Numbered from the stretch's first letter, positions 1-11,702 are shown. The stretch: 64,000 nucleotides of DNA from Rhodanobacter spathiphylli B39 (GCF_000264295.1 NZ_AJXT01000004.1:310001-374000); one strand, 5' to 3'. Made by a program: numbers and translations. Notes: generated from the sequence alone by a model not told the origin.

Positions 1-249
1 GGTCGCGGAACATTTCCGAGACCTGCACGGTGAAATATTGCAGCGCCTGGGCGAACACGTCCGGCTCGTGCAGCAGGCGATGCTGCAGGTCGCTGGGCCG
101 CTCGCAGCCGAAGCGCATCATCGCGTGGCGCATGCGCCGGCGCAGCGAGCTCACCGCGTAGTTGCGAAAGTCGTAGTGGTAGCGCAGGTACACCGCCTCG
201 ATCAGCAGCCGCACCTCCATGTCGAACAGCTCGACTTCCTGGTCCTTCA

Positions 250-250
<1 letters not shown>
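1..250 (-). CDS. CheR-type protein-glutamate methyltransferase, N-terminal part (cut by window edge)
   Basis: Only the first 83 codons are in the window; the gene continues beyond base 1. The start codon (reverse strand, 248-250) overlaps the stop of the upstream hybrid kinase gene by one base, so the two are probably translationally coupled. The visible residues form the all-helical CheR N-terminal domain, with the basic run RRRMRHAMMR and the motif FTVQVSEMFRD that precedes the SAM-binding domain. CheR enzymes methylate glutamates of chemoreceptors. Paired with a soluble-output hybrid kinase rather than with an MCP gene, it may belong to an alternative, non-flagellar signalling unit. The family call is firm; the target is unknown. 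Confidence 0.85.
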
Positions 251-3333
<3,083 letters not shown>

Positions 3334-3490
3334 GGGGTGCTCTGAGTGGGCGAGCCTTTCATGCTAGATGAACGAAGCCGACTCTGTGTGCACGCGGTCT
3401 TCACGGTTGCCGGCTGCGGTGGTCGCCGCCACGGATCGTGCCTGCGGCGGAACGCGGACGGGTGCCTGTTCCTGCACTCCGGAAGGGGGC

Positions 3491-3519
3491 TTTACAGCAC
3501 GAAAGGTGCTGTGCATACT
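3491..3519 (+). promoter_or_regulatory. Sigma-70-type promoter of the GntR-ABC operon
   Basis: A -35 TTTACA (3491-3496) and a -10 CATACT (3514-3519) are separated by exactly 17 bases. The expected transcription start, about 7 bases after the -10, falls on or next to the ATG at 3526. No Shine-Dalgarno sequence precedes that ATG, so the transcript is probably leaderless. Seen directly: hexamers and spacing. Inferred: promoter activity and start point. Confidence 0.6.
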
Positions 3520-3538
3520 GTGTATATGAAGTATGCAC
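3511..3538. promoter_or_regulatory. Inverted-repeat operator for the GntR/YtrA-type regulator
   Basis: A perfect 9-base inverted repeat, GTGCATACT (3511-3519) and AGTATGCAC (3530-3538), separated by 10 bases, covers the -10 box and the start codon of the regulator gene. YtrA-type repressors are known to bind such dyads in their own promoters. A second short dyad, CAGCAC-N5-GTGCTG (3495-3511), lies in the promoter spacer. Binding here would block RNA polymerase, so negative autoregulation is the simplest reading. Confidence 0.65.
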
Positions 3539-3948
3539 AGATCGACCCCGAGCTGTTCCTGTCGACCAGCGACAGCACCCCGATGTACCAGCAGATCGTC
3601 AACCAGATCACCACCAAGGTGATGGCCGGCGACTGGCCGGCGGGCCAGCCGTTGCCGTCGATCCGCGAGCTGGCCAGTGCCAGCCGGGTCAGCGTGATCA
3701 CGGTCAAGCGAGCGTATGCGGAGCTGGGCCAGGCCGGGGTGATCGTGACGCGGCACGGCATGGGCTCGTTCGTGGCCGATTCGCCAAACCTTTCCGACAG
3801 CCTGTTGCAGGCCGAATTCACCCAGCACTTCGACGCCATGCTGGCCTGTGCGCGACGGCTGGGCCTGTCTGTCGATGACATCCGCCAGTTGCTTGACGAC
3901 GAACAGGCCCACGGGGCTGCCGAACCCACCAGGGGATCAACACCATGA
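3526..3948 (+). CDS. GntR family (YtrA-type) transcriptional regulator
   Basis: A 140-residue protein with an N-terminal winged helix (about residues 10-80, with SIRELASASRVSVITVKRAY as helix-turn-helix) and only a short C-terminal helical tail, which is the size and layout of the YtrA subfamily. I chose ATG 3526 because it directly follows a well-spaced promoter; the open frame extends upstream to 3346, but that part precedes the promoter. The stop overlaps the start of the ABC ATPase (ATGA), so the three genes form one operon. YtrA-type regulators usually repress adjacent ABC transporter genes and respond to envelope-active compounds; the inducer here is unknown. Confidence 0.88.
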   Translation: MKYAQIDPELFLSTSDSTPMYQQIVNQITTKVMAGDWPAGQPLPSIRELASASRVSVITVKRAYAELGQAGVIVTRHGMGSFVADSPNLSDSLLQAEFTQHFDAMLACARRLGLSVDDIRQLLDDEQAHGAAEPTRGSTP

Positions 3949-4829
3949 GCACCGCCTTCGCCCTGTCCGGGGTGACCAAACGCTACGAGAACTTTGCGCT
4001 GCGGGACATCGACCTCAGCATGCCCGAGGGGCAGGTGATGGGTCTGGTGGGCGTCAATGGCGCCGGCAAGACCACCTTGCTGCGCATCCTTGGCGGCCTT
4101 GCGCTGGCCGACACGGGCACGGTCGAAGTGCTTGGCCACGACATGCCGGCGCAGCAGGTGGCCGCGAAGTCCGATCTGGGATTCGCCACGGAAGACATGC
4201 GCCTGTTCAAGACCCGCACGCTGCGCTGGCACATGGATTTCGTGCGTTCGATCTATCCGGGCTGGGATGAGGTCTACGCGGCCGATCTGCTTCGCCGTTT
4301 CGACCTGCGCGCGGAGCAGAGGCTGGCCGGCTTCTCGCACGGGCAACGGGTCAAGGCGCTGCTGATGCTCAATTTCGCCCGCCGGCCAAAACTGCTGCTG
4401 CTCGACGAGCCCACCACGGGGCTGGACCCGGTCGCCCGCGACGAGGTGCTGGAGGCGCTTGCCGACGTCTTGCGCGACGAGGCGCGCAGCGTGCTGTTCT
4501 CCTCGCACAACACCAAGGACATCGAGCAGATGGCCGACACCATCACCTTCGTCCACAACGGCACGCTGCTCGCCTCGCGGGACAAGGAATCCTTCCTCGA
4601 CGACTGGCGCCGTGTCATCTGCCACGGGTCGTGGGTGCCGGACAAGGCCGCCTGGCCGGAGATCGCCGCGGTGCGCCAGAACGGCTCGATCGTGGAACTG
4701 AAGGTGCGCCAGTTCAGCGCTGGTCTGCTTGAGCGCATGCAGACGCAAGGCGCGGAGATCCGCAGCGCCGATCCGATGAACCTCGAAGACATCTTCGTCA
4801 CCACCGTACGCGCTGGAGGTGCGGCATGA
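3945..4829 (+). CDS. ABC transporter ATP-binding protein (YtrB-like)
   Basis: A cytoplasmic ATPase subunit of 294 residues. Walker A is GVNGAGKT (36-43), the signature region is the variant FSHGQ (about 131-135), Walker B is LLLLDEPTTGLDP (about 149-161), and the switch His is in FSSHNTKD. The C-terminal 80 residues after the nucleotide-binding domain are typical of drug or bacteriocin exporters of the ABC-2 class. It overlaps the regulator upstream and the permease downstream by four bases each, which supports one co-translated exporter unit. The substrate is not predictable; antimicrobial or lipid export is inferred from the YtrA context. Confidence 0.9.
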   Translation: MSTAFALSGVTKRYENFALRDIDLSMPEGQVMGLVGVNGAGKTTLLRILGGLALADTGTVEVLGHDMPAQQVAAKSDLGFATEDMRLFKTRTLRWHMDFVRSIYPGWDEVYAADLLRRFDLRAEQRLAGFSHGQRVKALLMLNFARRPKLLLLDEPTTGLDPVARDEVLEALADVLRDEARSVLFSSHNTKDIEQMADTITFVHNGTLLASRDKESFLDDWRRVICHGSWVPDKAAWPEIAAVRQNGSIVELKVRQFSAGLLERMQTQGAEIRSADPMNLEDIFVTTVRAGGAA

Positions 4830-5512
4830 ATCGTTCCCCACTCAACTGGCCGGTGATCAGGCTGCTGGTGGCCAAGGACTGGCAACTGTTCCAGCAGCAG
4901 CTGGCGGCATGCGTGTTCGGCGGCATCGTGGCGTTGTGCCTGATCGGCATGGCCACCGGCTGGAGTTTCTACCTGGGCTCGCTGCTGCTGATCGTCATGC
5001 TGGTGTGCACCTCGTGCTTCTCGATTTCCAACTCGCTGCTGGTCGAACGCAAGGAGCACACGCTGGCCTTCGTGATGAGCCTGCCGGTGACGCCGCTGGA
5101 TTACTACCTGTCGAAGCTGATCGGCAACCTGGTGACCTTCCTCGTGCCGTTCCTGGCGATGCTGGCCGGAACCGTGCTGGTGATCCTGTACACGCCGCTG
5201 CCGGACGGGTTGGTCGTGCTGTCCTTGCTGATCTTCGGACACGTGTTGCTGGCTTATGCCGTGTCCCTGAGCGTGGCCATGGCGGTGGAGTCCGAGGGCT
5301 GGAACATTTTCGCGATGATCGCCAGCATGCTGCTGATCAATCCCCTGATCATGCTGCTGGGGCAGATCCCGGCGATCAATGATCACGTCAAGGCCGACAC
5401 GATTTATTTCGCTCCCGTCGCGGTGGCGATCCTGCTGGCCCAGGCGACGCTGAGCGTGGTGGTGCTGGCGGCCACCGGCTGGGTGCACTGCCGGAAGAAG
5501 TCCTTCTACTGA
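4826..5512 (+). CDS. ABC-2 type permease partner of the exporter
   Basis: An integral membrane protein of 228 residues with about six hydrophobic segments (around 27-47, 52-72, 103-130, 138-160, 170-190, 205-222), matching the six-helix fold of ABC-2 permeases. It begins inside the stop of the ATPase gene. The short cytosolic sequence VERKEHTLAFVMSLPVT after the second helix is the usual coupling region of this family. It most likely dimerises and pairs with the upstream ATPase. The family is recognised from topology and context; there is no substrate-specific motif. Confidence 0.85.
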   Translation: MNRSPLNWPVIRLLVAKDWQLFQQQLAACVFGGIVALCLIGMATGWSFYLGSLLLIVMLVCTSCFSISNSLLVERKEHTLAFVMSLPVTPLDYYLSKLIGNLVTFLVPFLAMLAGTVLVILYTPLPDGLVVLSLLIFGHVLLAYAVSLSVAMAVESEGWNIFAMIASMLLINPLIMLLGQIPAINDHVKADTIYFAPVAVAILLAQATLSVVVLAATGWVHCRKKSFY

Positions 5513-5521
5513 GCTGATCCA

Positions 5522-5567
5522 CCGTTCCCGCTGAGCGCAGTCCGCGCAGCGGGCGGAGTCGAAGCGC
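5522..5567. repeat. Possible short dispersed palindromic repeat
   Basis: The stretch combines a GC-rich palindrome (CCGCTGAGCGCAGTCCGCGCAGCGGGCGG) with the tail GGAGTCGAAGCGCC. It resembles the CGAACGGAGTCGAAG-type short intergenic repeats common in Xanthomonadales. Only one copy is visible here, so repeat status rests on recognition, not on a second copy in the window. Confidence 0.4.
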
Positions 5568-5666
5568 CTTCGCGTCTCTGGCCGTGCTGGAATCCGGCCA
5601 GGGAAAGGCGGGGCGCAAGGCAAGAACCCTCTCGTGAGTCCGACAGATCCGTTCGGAGGTTTCGCC

Positions 5667-6806
5667 ATGCACGACACCGTGCGTTTTCACTACATGGACA
5701 ACCTGCGCGCGCTGGCGATGCTGGCCGGGGTGGTCTTCCACGCCGCGCTGGCCTACAGCCCGCTGCTGCACCCTTATTTCCCCACGGCCGACCGCGCGCA
5801 GTCGCCGGCCATCGACCTGGTCATCTGGTGGCTGCACCTGTTCCGCATGCCGCTGTTCTTCGTGGTCGCCGGCTTCTTCGCCGCGATGCTGCTGAACAAG
5901 CGCGGCATGGCTGGCCTGTTCCTCAACCGGCTCAGGCGCATCGGGTTGCCGCTGGTGATTTTCTGCCCGCTGGTGATCGCCGCGATGAGCTACAGCACGC
6001 TGCATGCCGCGGCGTACGTGCGGAACCCTTCGCCGGTGTTGCTGATGATCCGGCAGTTCTCGCAGATGGCGAACCCGCCAGCGCCGCCACCGGGCACCGG
6101 TCATCTGTGGTTCCTTTACTACCTGCTGTTCTTCTACGTGCTGACCTGGGTGGCCAGAAGCCTGGTGCCGGGCAAGCCGGGCAACTTCATGCGCGGCCTG
6201 AAGCCGGGGTGGCAACTGCTGCTGTTCCCGATGCTGCTGGCGCCGGCGCTGGCCTCGGTGAGCGCGCCGCATCCGGCCCCGGAAAGCCTGTTTCCCCAGT
6301 TCTGGGCATTCGGCTTCTACGGGCCGTTCTTCGTCTTCGGCTACCTGCTGTCTGGCCACGAAGCGTTGATCGACCGGTTCCGTGGTTTCGCGCCGTGGCT
6401 GCTGCTGGCCAGCGTCGCGCTTTACGGTGCATTCCTGTACCTGCTCCGGCGCCACGTGCCCACCGCCGCCAGCGTGCCCATCGCGCTGATCGAGGCGTGC
6501 ATCAGCGTCTGGATGACCTGCGTGTGCCTGGTTGCCGGCCGCTTACTGCTGAACCGCAGCAACCGCCTGTTGCGTTACCTGTCCGACGCGTCGTACTGGG
6601 TCTACATCGTCCATCTGCCGATCCTGTTCGTGATCCAGTACCGGCTGATGGACATGGCGTGGGGGTGGGGCGCGAAGTTCACGGTCTCCGTCGTCGCAAC
6701 CTTCGCGGTCTGTCTGCTCAGCTACCACCTGCTGGTGCGCAAGACCGTGGTCGGCCGACTGCTCGGTACCCGAATGCCGGTGGCGGGATCGGCCGCGGGG
6801 GCCTGA
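5667..6806 (+). CDS. Acyltransferase 3 family membrane protein (MdoC/OpgC-like)
   Basis: A 379-residue polytopic protein with about ten hydrophobic segments. The N-terminal FHYMDNLRALAMLAGVVFHA carries the His of the acyltransferase-3 active-site region, followed by the FRMPLFFVVAGFF motif. ATG 5667 is preceded by GGAGG seven bases upstream; the GTG at 5634 lacks a ribosome site. Family members O-acylate glycans or lipids at the inner membrane. The closest feel is the MdoC/OpgC glucan succinyltransferase group, but no opgGH genes lie nearby, so the substrate is uncertain. It stands alone between the ABC operon and a convergent CDF gene. Confidence 0.82.
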   Translation: MHDTVRFHYMDNLRALAMLAGVVFHAALAYSPLLHPYFPTADRAQSPAIDLVIWWLHLFRMPLFFVVAGFFAAMLLNKRGMAGLFLNRLRRIGLPLVIFCPLVIAAMSYSTLHAAAYVRNPSPVLLMIRQFSQMANPPAPPPGTGHLWFLYYLLFFYVLTWVARSLVPGKPGNFMRGLKPGWQLLLFPMLLAPALASVSAPHPAPESLFPQFWAFGFYGPFFVFGYLLSGHEALIDRFRGFAPWLLLASVALYGAFLYLLRRHVPTAASVPIALIEACISVWMTCVCLVAGRLLLNRSNRLLRYLSDASYWVYIVHLPILFVIQYRLMDMAWGWGAKFTVSVVATFAVCLLSYHLLVRKTVVGRLLGTRMPVAGSAAGA

Positions 6807-6836
6807 CCGGCGTCGCCGCCGCCCTGGCGCAACCGC

Positions 6837-7748
6837 TCAATCCGCGTTGTCCGGCTCGAAGAAGCTCCAGCGTATGTCGGTGAATTCCGCCTTCATCGCG
6901 GCCTCGACGGTGTTGATCGCGGCGATCAGTTCGGGGTTGCCGGCGGTGGGCTGCATCCGTGCCTTCACCGCGACCATCACGTCGGGGCCCATCTGCAGGG
7001 TGATCAGGTTCAGCACGTCGGCGACTTCGGGGCGGCTTTTCAGGAAGCCCATCAGCTCGTCGCGACGACGGGGTTCCATGCCCTGGCCGATCAGCAGGGC
7101 TTTCACTTCGATCGCCACCAGCACGGCGACGACGATCAGCAGTGCGCCGATGGCGATGGTGCCGGCGGCGTCGAACATCAGGTTGCCGGTGAGCATGGTG
7201 GCGCCGATGGCAACGGCGGCCAGGCACAGGCCGATCAGGGCGGCCAGGTCTTCGCCGAAGATCACCAGCAATTCGCTGGAGCGGGTTTCGCGGAACCAGG
7301 TCCATAGGTTCTGCTCGCCGCGCGCCTTGTTGACTTCCTGCAGACAGCCGCGCATCGAGATGCCTTCGACGACGATGCCGAACACCAGCACGCCCAGCGC
7401 CAGCCACGGCCATTTCAGCGGTTCCGGATGGGTGAGCTTGTGCACGCCCTCGTAGATCGAGAACATGCCGCCCACGCTGAACAGCAGGATCGCGACCAGG
7501 AACGACCAGAAATACAGGGCGCGGCCCCAGCCCAGCGGAAATTCGTCCGACGGCGGCCGTTTGGTCTGGCGGATGCCGAGCAGCAGCAGGCCCTGGTTGC
7601 CGCAGTCGGCCAGCGAGTGCACGGCCTCGGCCATCATCGCGCCGGAGCCGGTCACCATGGCGGCGACGAGTTTGGCCACGAAGATGGCGAAGTTGGCACC
7701 CAGCGCGAGCAGGATGGCCTTGATCGGGTTGGCGTGGCCGGAAGACAT
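6837..7748 (-). CDS. Cation diffusion facilitator family transporter
   Basis: An inner-membrane cation/proton antiporter of 303 residues. The second helix has the metal-site motif H44-S-L-A-D48. The fifth carries an acidic pair (GEDLAALIG), as in the SLC30A9/YdfM-like branch, instead of the HxxxD of zinc exporters. A cytoplasmic C-terminal domain (about 215-300) matches the CDF dimerisation domain. The distinct TM5 site makes zinc specificity uncertain; Mn, Co or Zn are possible. It is convergent with the acyltransferase gene and has no obvious operon partner. A different CDF gene begins at 63533 and has the classical His-rich zinc form. Confidence 0.88.
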   Translation of the reverse strand: MSSGHANPIKAILLALGANFAIFVAKLVAAMVTGSGAMMAEAVHSLADCGNQGLLLLGIRQTKRPPSDEFPLGWGRALYFWSFLVAILLFSVGGMFSIYEGVHKLTHPEPLKWPWLALGVLVFGIVVEGISMRGCLQEVNKARGEQNLWTWFRETRSSELLVIFGEDLAALIGLCLAAVAIGATMLTGNLMFDAAGTIAIGALLIVVAVLVAIEVKALLIGQGMEPRRRDELMGFLKSRPEVADVLNLITLQMGPDVMVAVKARMQPTAGNPELIAAINTVEAAMKAEFTDIRWSFFEPDNAD

Positions 7749-7827
7749 GCAGCTTCAATCCATGGAATGAGGCTGCCCAGTTTACCGGTGGCGCAGAATT
7801 TTGCGGGGGTTGGGCGATGACGGACGA

Positions 7828-8343
7828 TCAGTGGATGCCCACGCCCACGCCCAGGCCGAAGCGGATGTTGTTGCGGCCCTTGTTCATTTCCTCGGCGGTC
7901 CACACGTGCGAGTGCATCACGCTGACCAGCGGGAACACGTAATCCGCTTCGCCGACCTTGCCGGCACGACTGCCGTCGAGCTTGCCGTCGACCGTCATCA
8001 TCGCGCCGGCGGGATAGTCCAGCGGCTCCACGTAGCCCGGCATCACCGCGACGAAGCGGCCACTGCCGCTGTCGTTCGCCTTCGGCCGCTGCGAGGAGTC
8101 GAGCGGGTAGGCCAGCAGCTCGATCTCGCTGTGGTCAGCGAACACCTTGACCTGCACGATGCGGCCACCCCACACGACCTCGTTGCCGCTGAACTTCTCG
8201 GGCGTCTGGGCCACTTCGAATGGCGCGGCAGTGACGGTGCCGGTGCTGGTCTTGTAGATCGGCGCGGGTGCGCAGGCGGCCAGCATCAGCAGGGCGGCGG
8301 GCATGGCGAGGCGGGTCAGCAGGGAAGCAGGACGGATGCGCAT
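7828..8343 (-). CDS. Slp family outer-membrane lipoprotein
   Basis: A 171-residue lipoprotein. The signal peptide ends in the lipobox LAAC (Cys near residue 24), followed by APAPIYKTS. The body contains the Slp signature: VVWGGRIVQVKVF, the central LLAYPLDSSQRP and FVAVMPGYVEPLDYPAG. Slp proteins are starvation- and stationary-phase-associated outer-membrane lipoproteins of unknown biochemical role. The protein ends in a Gly-rich tail (FGLGVGVGIH), which could be a membrane-contact strand. It is oriented with rlmJ downstream of that gene, separated by 43 bases, so co-transcription with rlmJ is possible. Confidence 0.85.
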   Translation of the reverse strand: MRIRPASLLTRLAMPAALLMLAACAPAPIYKTSTGTVTAAPFEVAQTPEKFSGNEVVWGGRIVQVKVFADHSEIELLAYPLDSSQRPKANDSGSGRFVAVMPGYVEPLDYPAGAMMTVDGKLDGSRAGKVGEADYVFPLVSVMHSHVWTAEEMNKGRNNIRFGLGVGVGIH

Positions 8344-8386
8344 GGACGTGCTCCTGGAGGAAGCCGGATGGGTGGATGCACCGAGC

Positions 8387-9301
8387 TTAGCGGCGGCCCG
8401 GCGGCCGCGGTAGTCGCGAGGCGGGCAGCGGGCTGGGCACGTTCAGCTGGCTGCCGGCTTCGTCCAGCAGCCAGTCGAGTTTCACTTCGGCCGGACGCTC
8501 CTGTGACAGCAGGCTGGCCAGCACGCGCAGCGGTTCGCGCAAGCTGTCGTCGAGATTCCACGGCGCGTTGAGGATGACCATGCCCGAGCCGTTGAGGCGC
8601 AGCGGCGAATCGTCCGGGTGCACCAGCAGCTCGGCGCGCAGGATGCGCTTGACGCCGCTGTGCTGCAGCTTGCGCAGGAACGGCTGCACCTGGCTGCGCA
8701 GCTTGATCGGATACCACACGGCATAGATGCCGGTGGGCCAGCGCAGCAGGGCGGTCTTCAACGCCTGCTCGATCAGCTTGTACTCGGCCTCCTGCGCCTC
8801 GTAGGGCGGATCGATCAGCACCAGGCCGCGCTTCTCCTTCGGCGGCAGCAGCGCCTTCAGCGCCTCGTAGCCGTCGCGCTGGTGCACGTGCACCTGGGGA
8901 TTGCCGCGGAACAGGTCGCGCAGCCTGGATGCTTCCTCGGTGTGCAGTTCGCACAACTGGGCGCTGTCGTCCGGGCGCAGCAGGCGGGCGACCTGCAGCG
9001 GCGAACCGGGGTACTGCTTCAGTCCCTGCTCGTTGCCCTCGCCACCCAGGATGCTGGCGCGCCAACGCTGCAGCAGCGCTGGCACCTTCTCGGCCGGATG
9101 CAGGCGGGAGATGCCGTCCTTGTGTTCGCCGGTCTTCTTCGCCTCGAAACCGTCCAGCGGATAGTTGCCGCTGCCGGCGTGGGTGTCGATGTAGCAGAAC
9201 GGCGCGGGCTTGGCCTGCATCGCCTCAATCAGGGCGAACAGCACGGCGTGCTTCAGGACATCGGCGAAATTGCCGGCGTGATAGGCGTGGCGATAATTCA
9301 T
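8387..9301 (-). CDS. rlmJ: 23S rRNA (adenine-2030 N6)-methyltransferase
   Basis: A SAM-dependent RNA methyltransferase of 304 residues. It starts with the family hallmark MNYRHAYHAGNFADVLKHA, has the SAM loop DTHAGSG and the N6-adenine catalytic motif DPPY (in VLIDPPYEAQ). RlmJ methylates A2030 in free 23S rRNA before ribosome assembly. The open frame continues upstream to 10306, but that region is antisense to copL and copA, so the MNYRH start is used. A TATACT motif on the reverse strand about 30 bases upstream may be its -10 box. It is slightly longer than the E. coli enzyme at the C-terminus. Confidence 0.95.
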   Translation of the reverse strand: MNYRHAYHAGNFADVLKHAVLFALIEAMQAKPAPFCYIDTHAGSGNYPLDGFEAKKTGEHKDGISRLHPAEKVPALLQRWRASILGGEGNEQGLKQYPGSPLQVARLLRPDDSAQLCELHTEEASRLRDLFRGNPQVHVHQRDGYEALKALLPPKEKRGLVLIDPPYEAQEAEYKLIEQALKTALLRWPTGIYAVWYPIKLRSQVQPFLRKLQHSGVKRILRAELLVHPDDSPLRLNGSGMVILNAPWNLDDSLREPLRVLASLLSQERPAEVKLDWLLDEAGSQLNVPSPLPASRLPRPPGRR

Positions 9302-9395
9302 GGCGGTCACGGCGGGCGGGGTGGCCGAGTATAGAGCGCCCGGCCCGATGTTCCCCGTGATCGACCGGGCAGCCCGGGCGGAGCCTGCTCCAGAG

Positions 9396-9424
9396 TTGAG
9401 CCCGTCCACGGCAGTCCGTAAGCT
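9396..9424 (+). promoter_or_regulatory. Putative promoter of copLAB
   Basis: TTGAGC (9396-9401) and TAAGCT (9419-9424) are 17 bases apart. The predicted start coincides with the copL ATG at 9431, which has no Shine-Dalgarno sequence, so a leaderless transcript is again possible. Both hexamers are imperfect. Confidence 0.4.
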
Positions 9425-9430
9425 GCCGCG

Positions 9431-9823
9431 ATGAGTCTTTCCCGGCGCCAGCTGTCGCATTCCCGCCCCTGCCTTGCGCTGGCCTGGCTGGCCTGGCTGC
9501 TCCTGCTGGTCAGTCCGCTGCAGGCTGCACCGATGGCCATGGCTGCCGGTGTTGCGCATGGTGGCCATGCGGCGATGGCGCAGCATGGCGAGCTTGCCGC
9601 CGATGCCGGGATCACGCACGACTGCTGTACGGAACAACCGCTTCCGGCGGGTGACGTCGCACCACACGCCTGTCACTGCGCCACATGGTGCGGCAGCGCC
9701 TTGCCGGCATGGGCGCTGCCGATGCCCGATCGCGTCGCCATGCAGACGCCGCGGGCGACGCCGCGAAGCCCACTCATGCCGCACGGCGTGCATCCGCCGT
9801 TGCTGCGGCCACCCGCCGCCTGA
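9431..9823 (+). CDS. copL: CopL-like small secreted metal-binding protein
   Basis: A 130-residue protein with a signal peptide (LALAWLAWLLLLVSPLQA) followed by Met/His-rich sequence (APMAMAAGVAHGGHAAMAQH) and a Cys cluster HDCC...HACHCATWC. Xanthomonas CopL, encoded immediately upstream of copAB and required for copper induction, has the same position, size and Cys/His/Met-rich character. The real sequence conservation in this family is low, so the assignment leans on context: copA starts about 100 bases downstream. It may bind copper in the periplasm or act at the RNA level; this cannot be resolved from sequence. Confidence 0.7.
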   Translation: MSLSRRQLSHSRPCLALAWLAWLLLLVSPLQAAPMAMAAGVAHGGHAAMAQHGELAADAGITHDCCTEQPLPAGDVAPHACHCATWCGSALPAWALPMPDRVAMQTPRATPRSPLMPHGVHPPLLRPPAA

Positions 9824-9926
9824 CTTTCCTGCGTGTCCCAACTCCCGTGACGACTTGAGCGGTCGAGGCAAGCGTGTCGGGCAACCGTGACCGGCGTCGC
9901 GCGTCGACGCCGTGCTGGAGAGCTCC

Positions 9927-11702
9927 ATGAAACCTCTTTCTTCCCGCCCCGATCTGTCGCGGCGGCGTTTCGTGCAGGGCGTCGCGCTGGGCAGCGTGGC
10001 TGCCGGTGCGGGACTGCTGCGGCCTACCGGCGCCTGGGCGCTGAACAGTCCCGGCCAACCGGTGGTGTTGAGCGGCACCGACTTCACGCTGGACATCGTC
10101 GAGCGCAGCGTCAACTTCACCGGTGCGGCGCGGCCGGCGATCACCGTCAACGGCGGCGTACCCGGCCCGCTGCTGCGCATGCGCGAAGGCAGCACGGTGA
10201 GCCTGCGCGTGAGCAACCGCCTGCGCGTGCCCACCTCGATCCACTGGCACGGCATCGTGCTGCCGTTCCGGATGGATGGCGTGCCCGGCCTCAGCTTCGA
10301 CGGCATCGCGCCGGGCGAAAGTTTTCTCTACCGGTTCCAGCTGCGCCAGAGCGGGACCTACTGGTATCACTCGCACTCGGGTTTCCAGGAACAGAACGCG
10401 CTGTACGGCCCGCTGGTGATCGAGCCGGCCGGCCCCGAGCGCCATCCGACCGATCGCGACTACGTGGTGATGCTCAACGACTGGACCGACGAGGACCCCG
10501 CGCGCATCTACGCCAGGCTCAGGAAGCAGAGCGACTACTACAACTTCGCCCAGCCGACCGCGGCGGATTTTTTCCGCGACGTGCGCGAGAAGGGATTGTC
10601 CCGCGCGCTGTCGATGCGCCGGATGTGGAACGAGATGCGCATGAACCCGACCGACCTGGGCGACGTCTCCAGTTACACCTACACCTACCTGATGAACGGT
10701 GCGGCCCCCGCGCAGAACTGGACCGGACTGTTCCGGCCAGGCGAGAAGCTGCGGCTGCGCTTCATCAACGGCTCGGCATCCACGTTCTTCGACGTGCGCA
10801 TACCCGGACTGAAGATGACCGTGATCGCCGCCGACGGGCAGGATGTCGAGCCCGTGCCGGTCGACGAGTTCCGCATCGCGGTGGCCGAAACCTATGACGT
10901 GATCGTCGAGCCCCAGGAGGAGCGCGCATACACGGTGTTTGCCCAGTCGATCGATCGCGGCGGTTACGCGCGCGGCACGCTGGCGCCGCGTGTAGGAATG
11001 ACGGCGGAAGTGCCGCCGCTGGACCAGCGCGTGTGGCTGGACATGCGCGACATGATGGGCGCGATGCCGCACGCCGGGAATGGCGGTGGCCATGCCGCGA
11101 GGCCCGGCATGGGCCACGGCGGTATGGGCCATGGCAGCATGGATCACGCCGGGATGGATCACGGCAGCATGGCCGCCGCACCTGCCGTGCACCACGCCCG
11201 CAGCGAATACGGCCCGGGCGTGGACATGCGCGTCGACACGCCGCGCAGCAACCTCGACGATCCGGGCATCGGCCTGCGCGACAACGGCCGCCGGGTGCTG
11301 ACCTACGCCGACCTGCACACCGTGGGCGGTCCGCTCGACGCGCGCGAGCCCGGTCGCGAGATCGAGTTGCACCTGACCGGCAACATGGAGCGCTTCATGT
11401 GGTCGTTCGACGGCATCCGGTACCCCGACGCCACGCCCATCCATTTCAACACCGGCGAGCGCCTGCGCATCGTGCTGGTCAACGACACCATGATGAACCA
11501 CCCGATCCACCTGCACGGCATGTGGAGCGAGCTGGAAAACCCGGATGGCCGGTTCCAGGTGCGCAAGCACACGGTCAACGTGCAGCCGGCGCAGCGGATC
11601 AGCTACGCGGTGACCGCCGACGCGCCGGGCCGCTGGGCCTGGCACTGCCATCTGCTGTACCACATGGAGGCGGGGATGATGCGCGAGGTGGTGGTGTCAT
11701 GA
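9927..11702 (+). CDS. copA: Periplasmic multicopper oxidase CopA
   Basis: A 591-residue copper-resistance oxidase. A twin-arginine signal (SRRRFVQGVALG) precedes three cupredoxin domains. Copper ligands are visible: IHWHG and WYHSHSG in the first domain, and HPIHLHG plus HCHLLYHMEAGM in the last, giving the type 1/2/3 sites. A Met/His-rich stretch at about 388-415 (repeats of MGHG, MDHAG, MDHGS) is the extra Cu(I)-binding region of CopA/PcoA. ATG 9927 has GGAG six bases upstream; an in-frame GTG at 9912 is less likely. The stop overlaps copB (ATGA). It oxidises Cu(I) in the periplasm. Confidence 0.96.
   Translation: MKPLSSRPDLSRRRFVQGVALGSVAAGAGLLRPTGAWALNSPGQPVVLSGTDFTLDIVERSVNFTGAARPAITVNGGVPGPLLRMREGSTVSLRVSNRLRVPTSIHWHGIVLPFRMDGVPGLSFDGIAPGESFLYRFQLRQSGTYWYHSHSGFQEQNALYGPLVIEPAGPERHPTDRDYVVMLNDWTDEDPARIYARLRKQSDYYNFAQPTAADFFRDVREKGLSRALSMRRMWNEMRMNPTDLGDVSSYTYTYLMNGAAPAQNWTGLFRPGEKLRLRFINGSASTFFDVRIPGLKMTVIAADGQDVEPVPVDEFRIAVAETYDVIVEPQEERAYTVFAQSIDRGGYARGTLAPRVGMTAEVPPLDQRVWLDMRDMMGAMPHAGNGGGHAARPGMGHGGMGHGSMDHAGMDHGSMAAAPAVHHARSEYGPGVDMRVDTPRSNLDDPGIGLRDNGRRVLTYADLHTVGGPLDAREPGREIELHLTGNMERFMWSFDGIRYPDATPIHFNTGERLRIVLVNDTMMNHPIHLHGMWSELENPDGRFQVRKHTVNVQPAQRISYAVTADAPGRWAWHCHLLYHMEAGMMREVVVS

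Noticed and set aside
8387-10306. A 639-codon reverse frame extending rlmJ upstream
   Set aside because: RlmJ begins with MNYRHAYHAGNF at 9301; the extension is antisense to copL and the start of copA.
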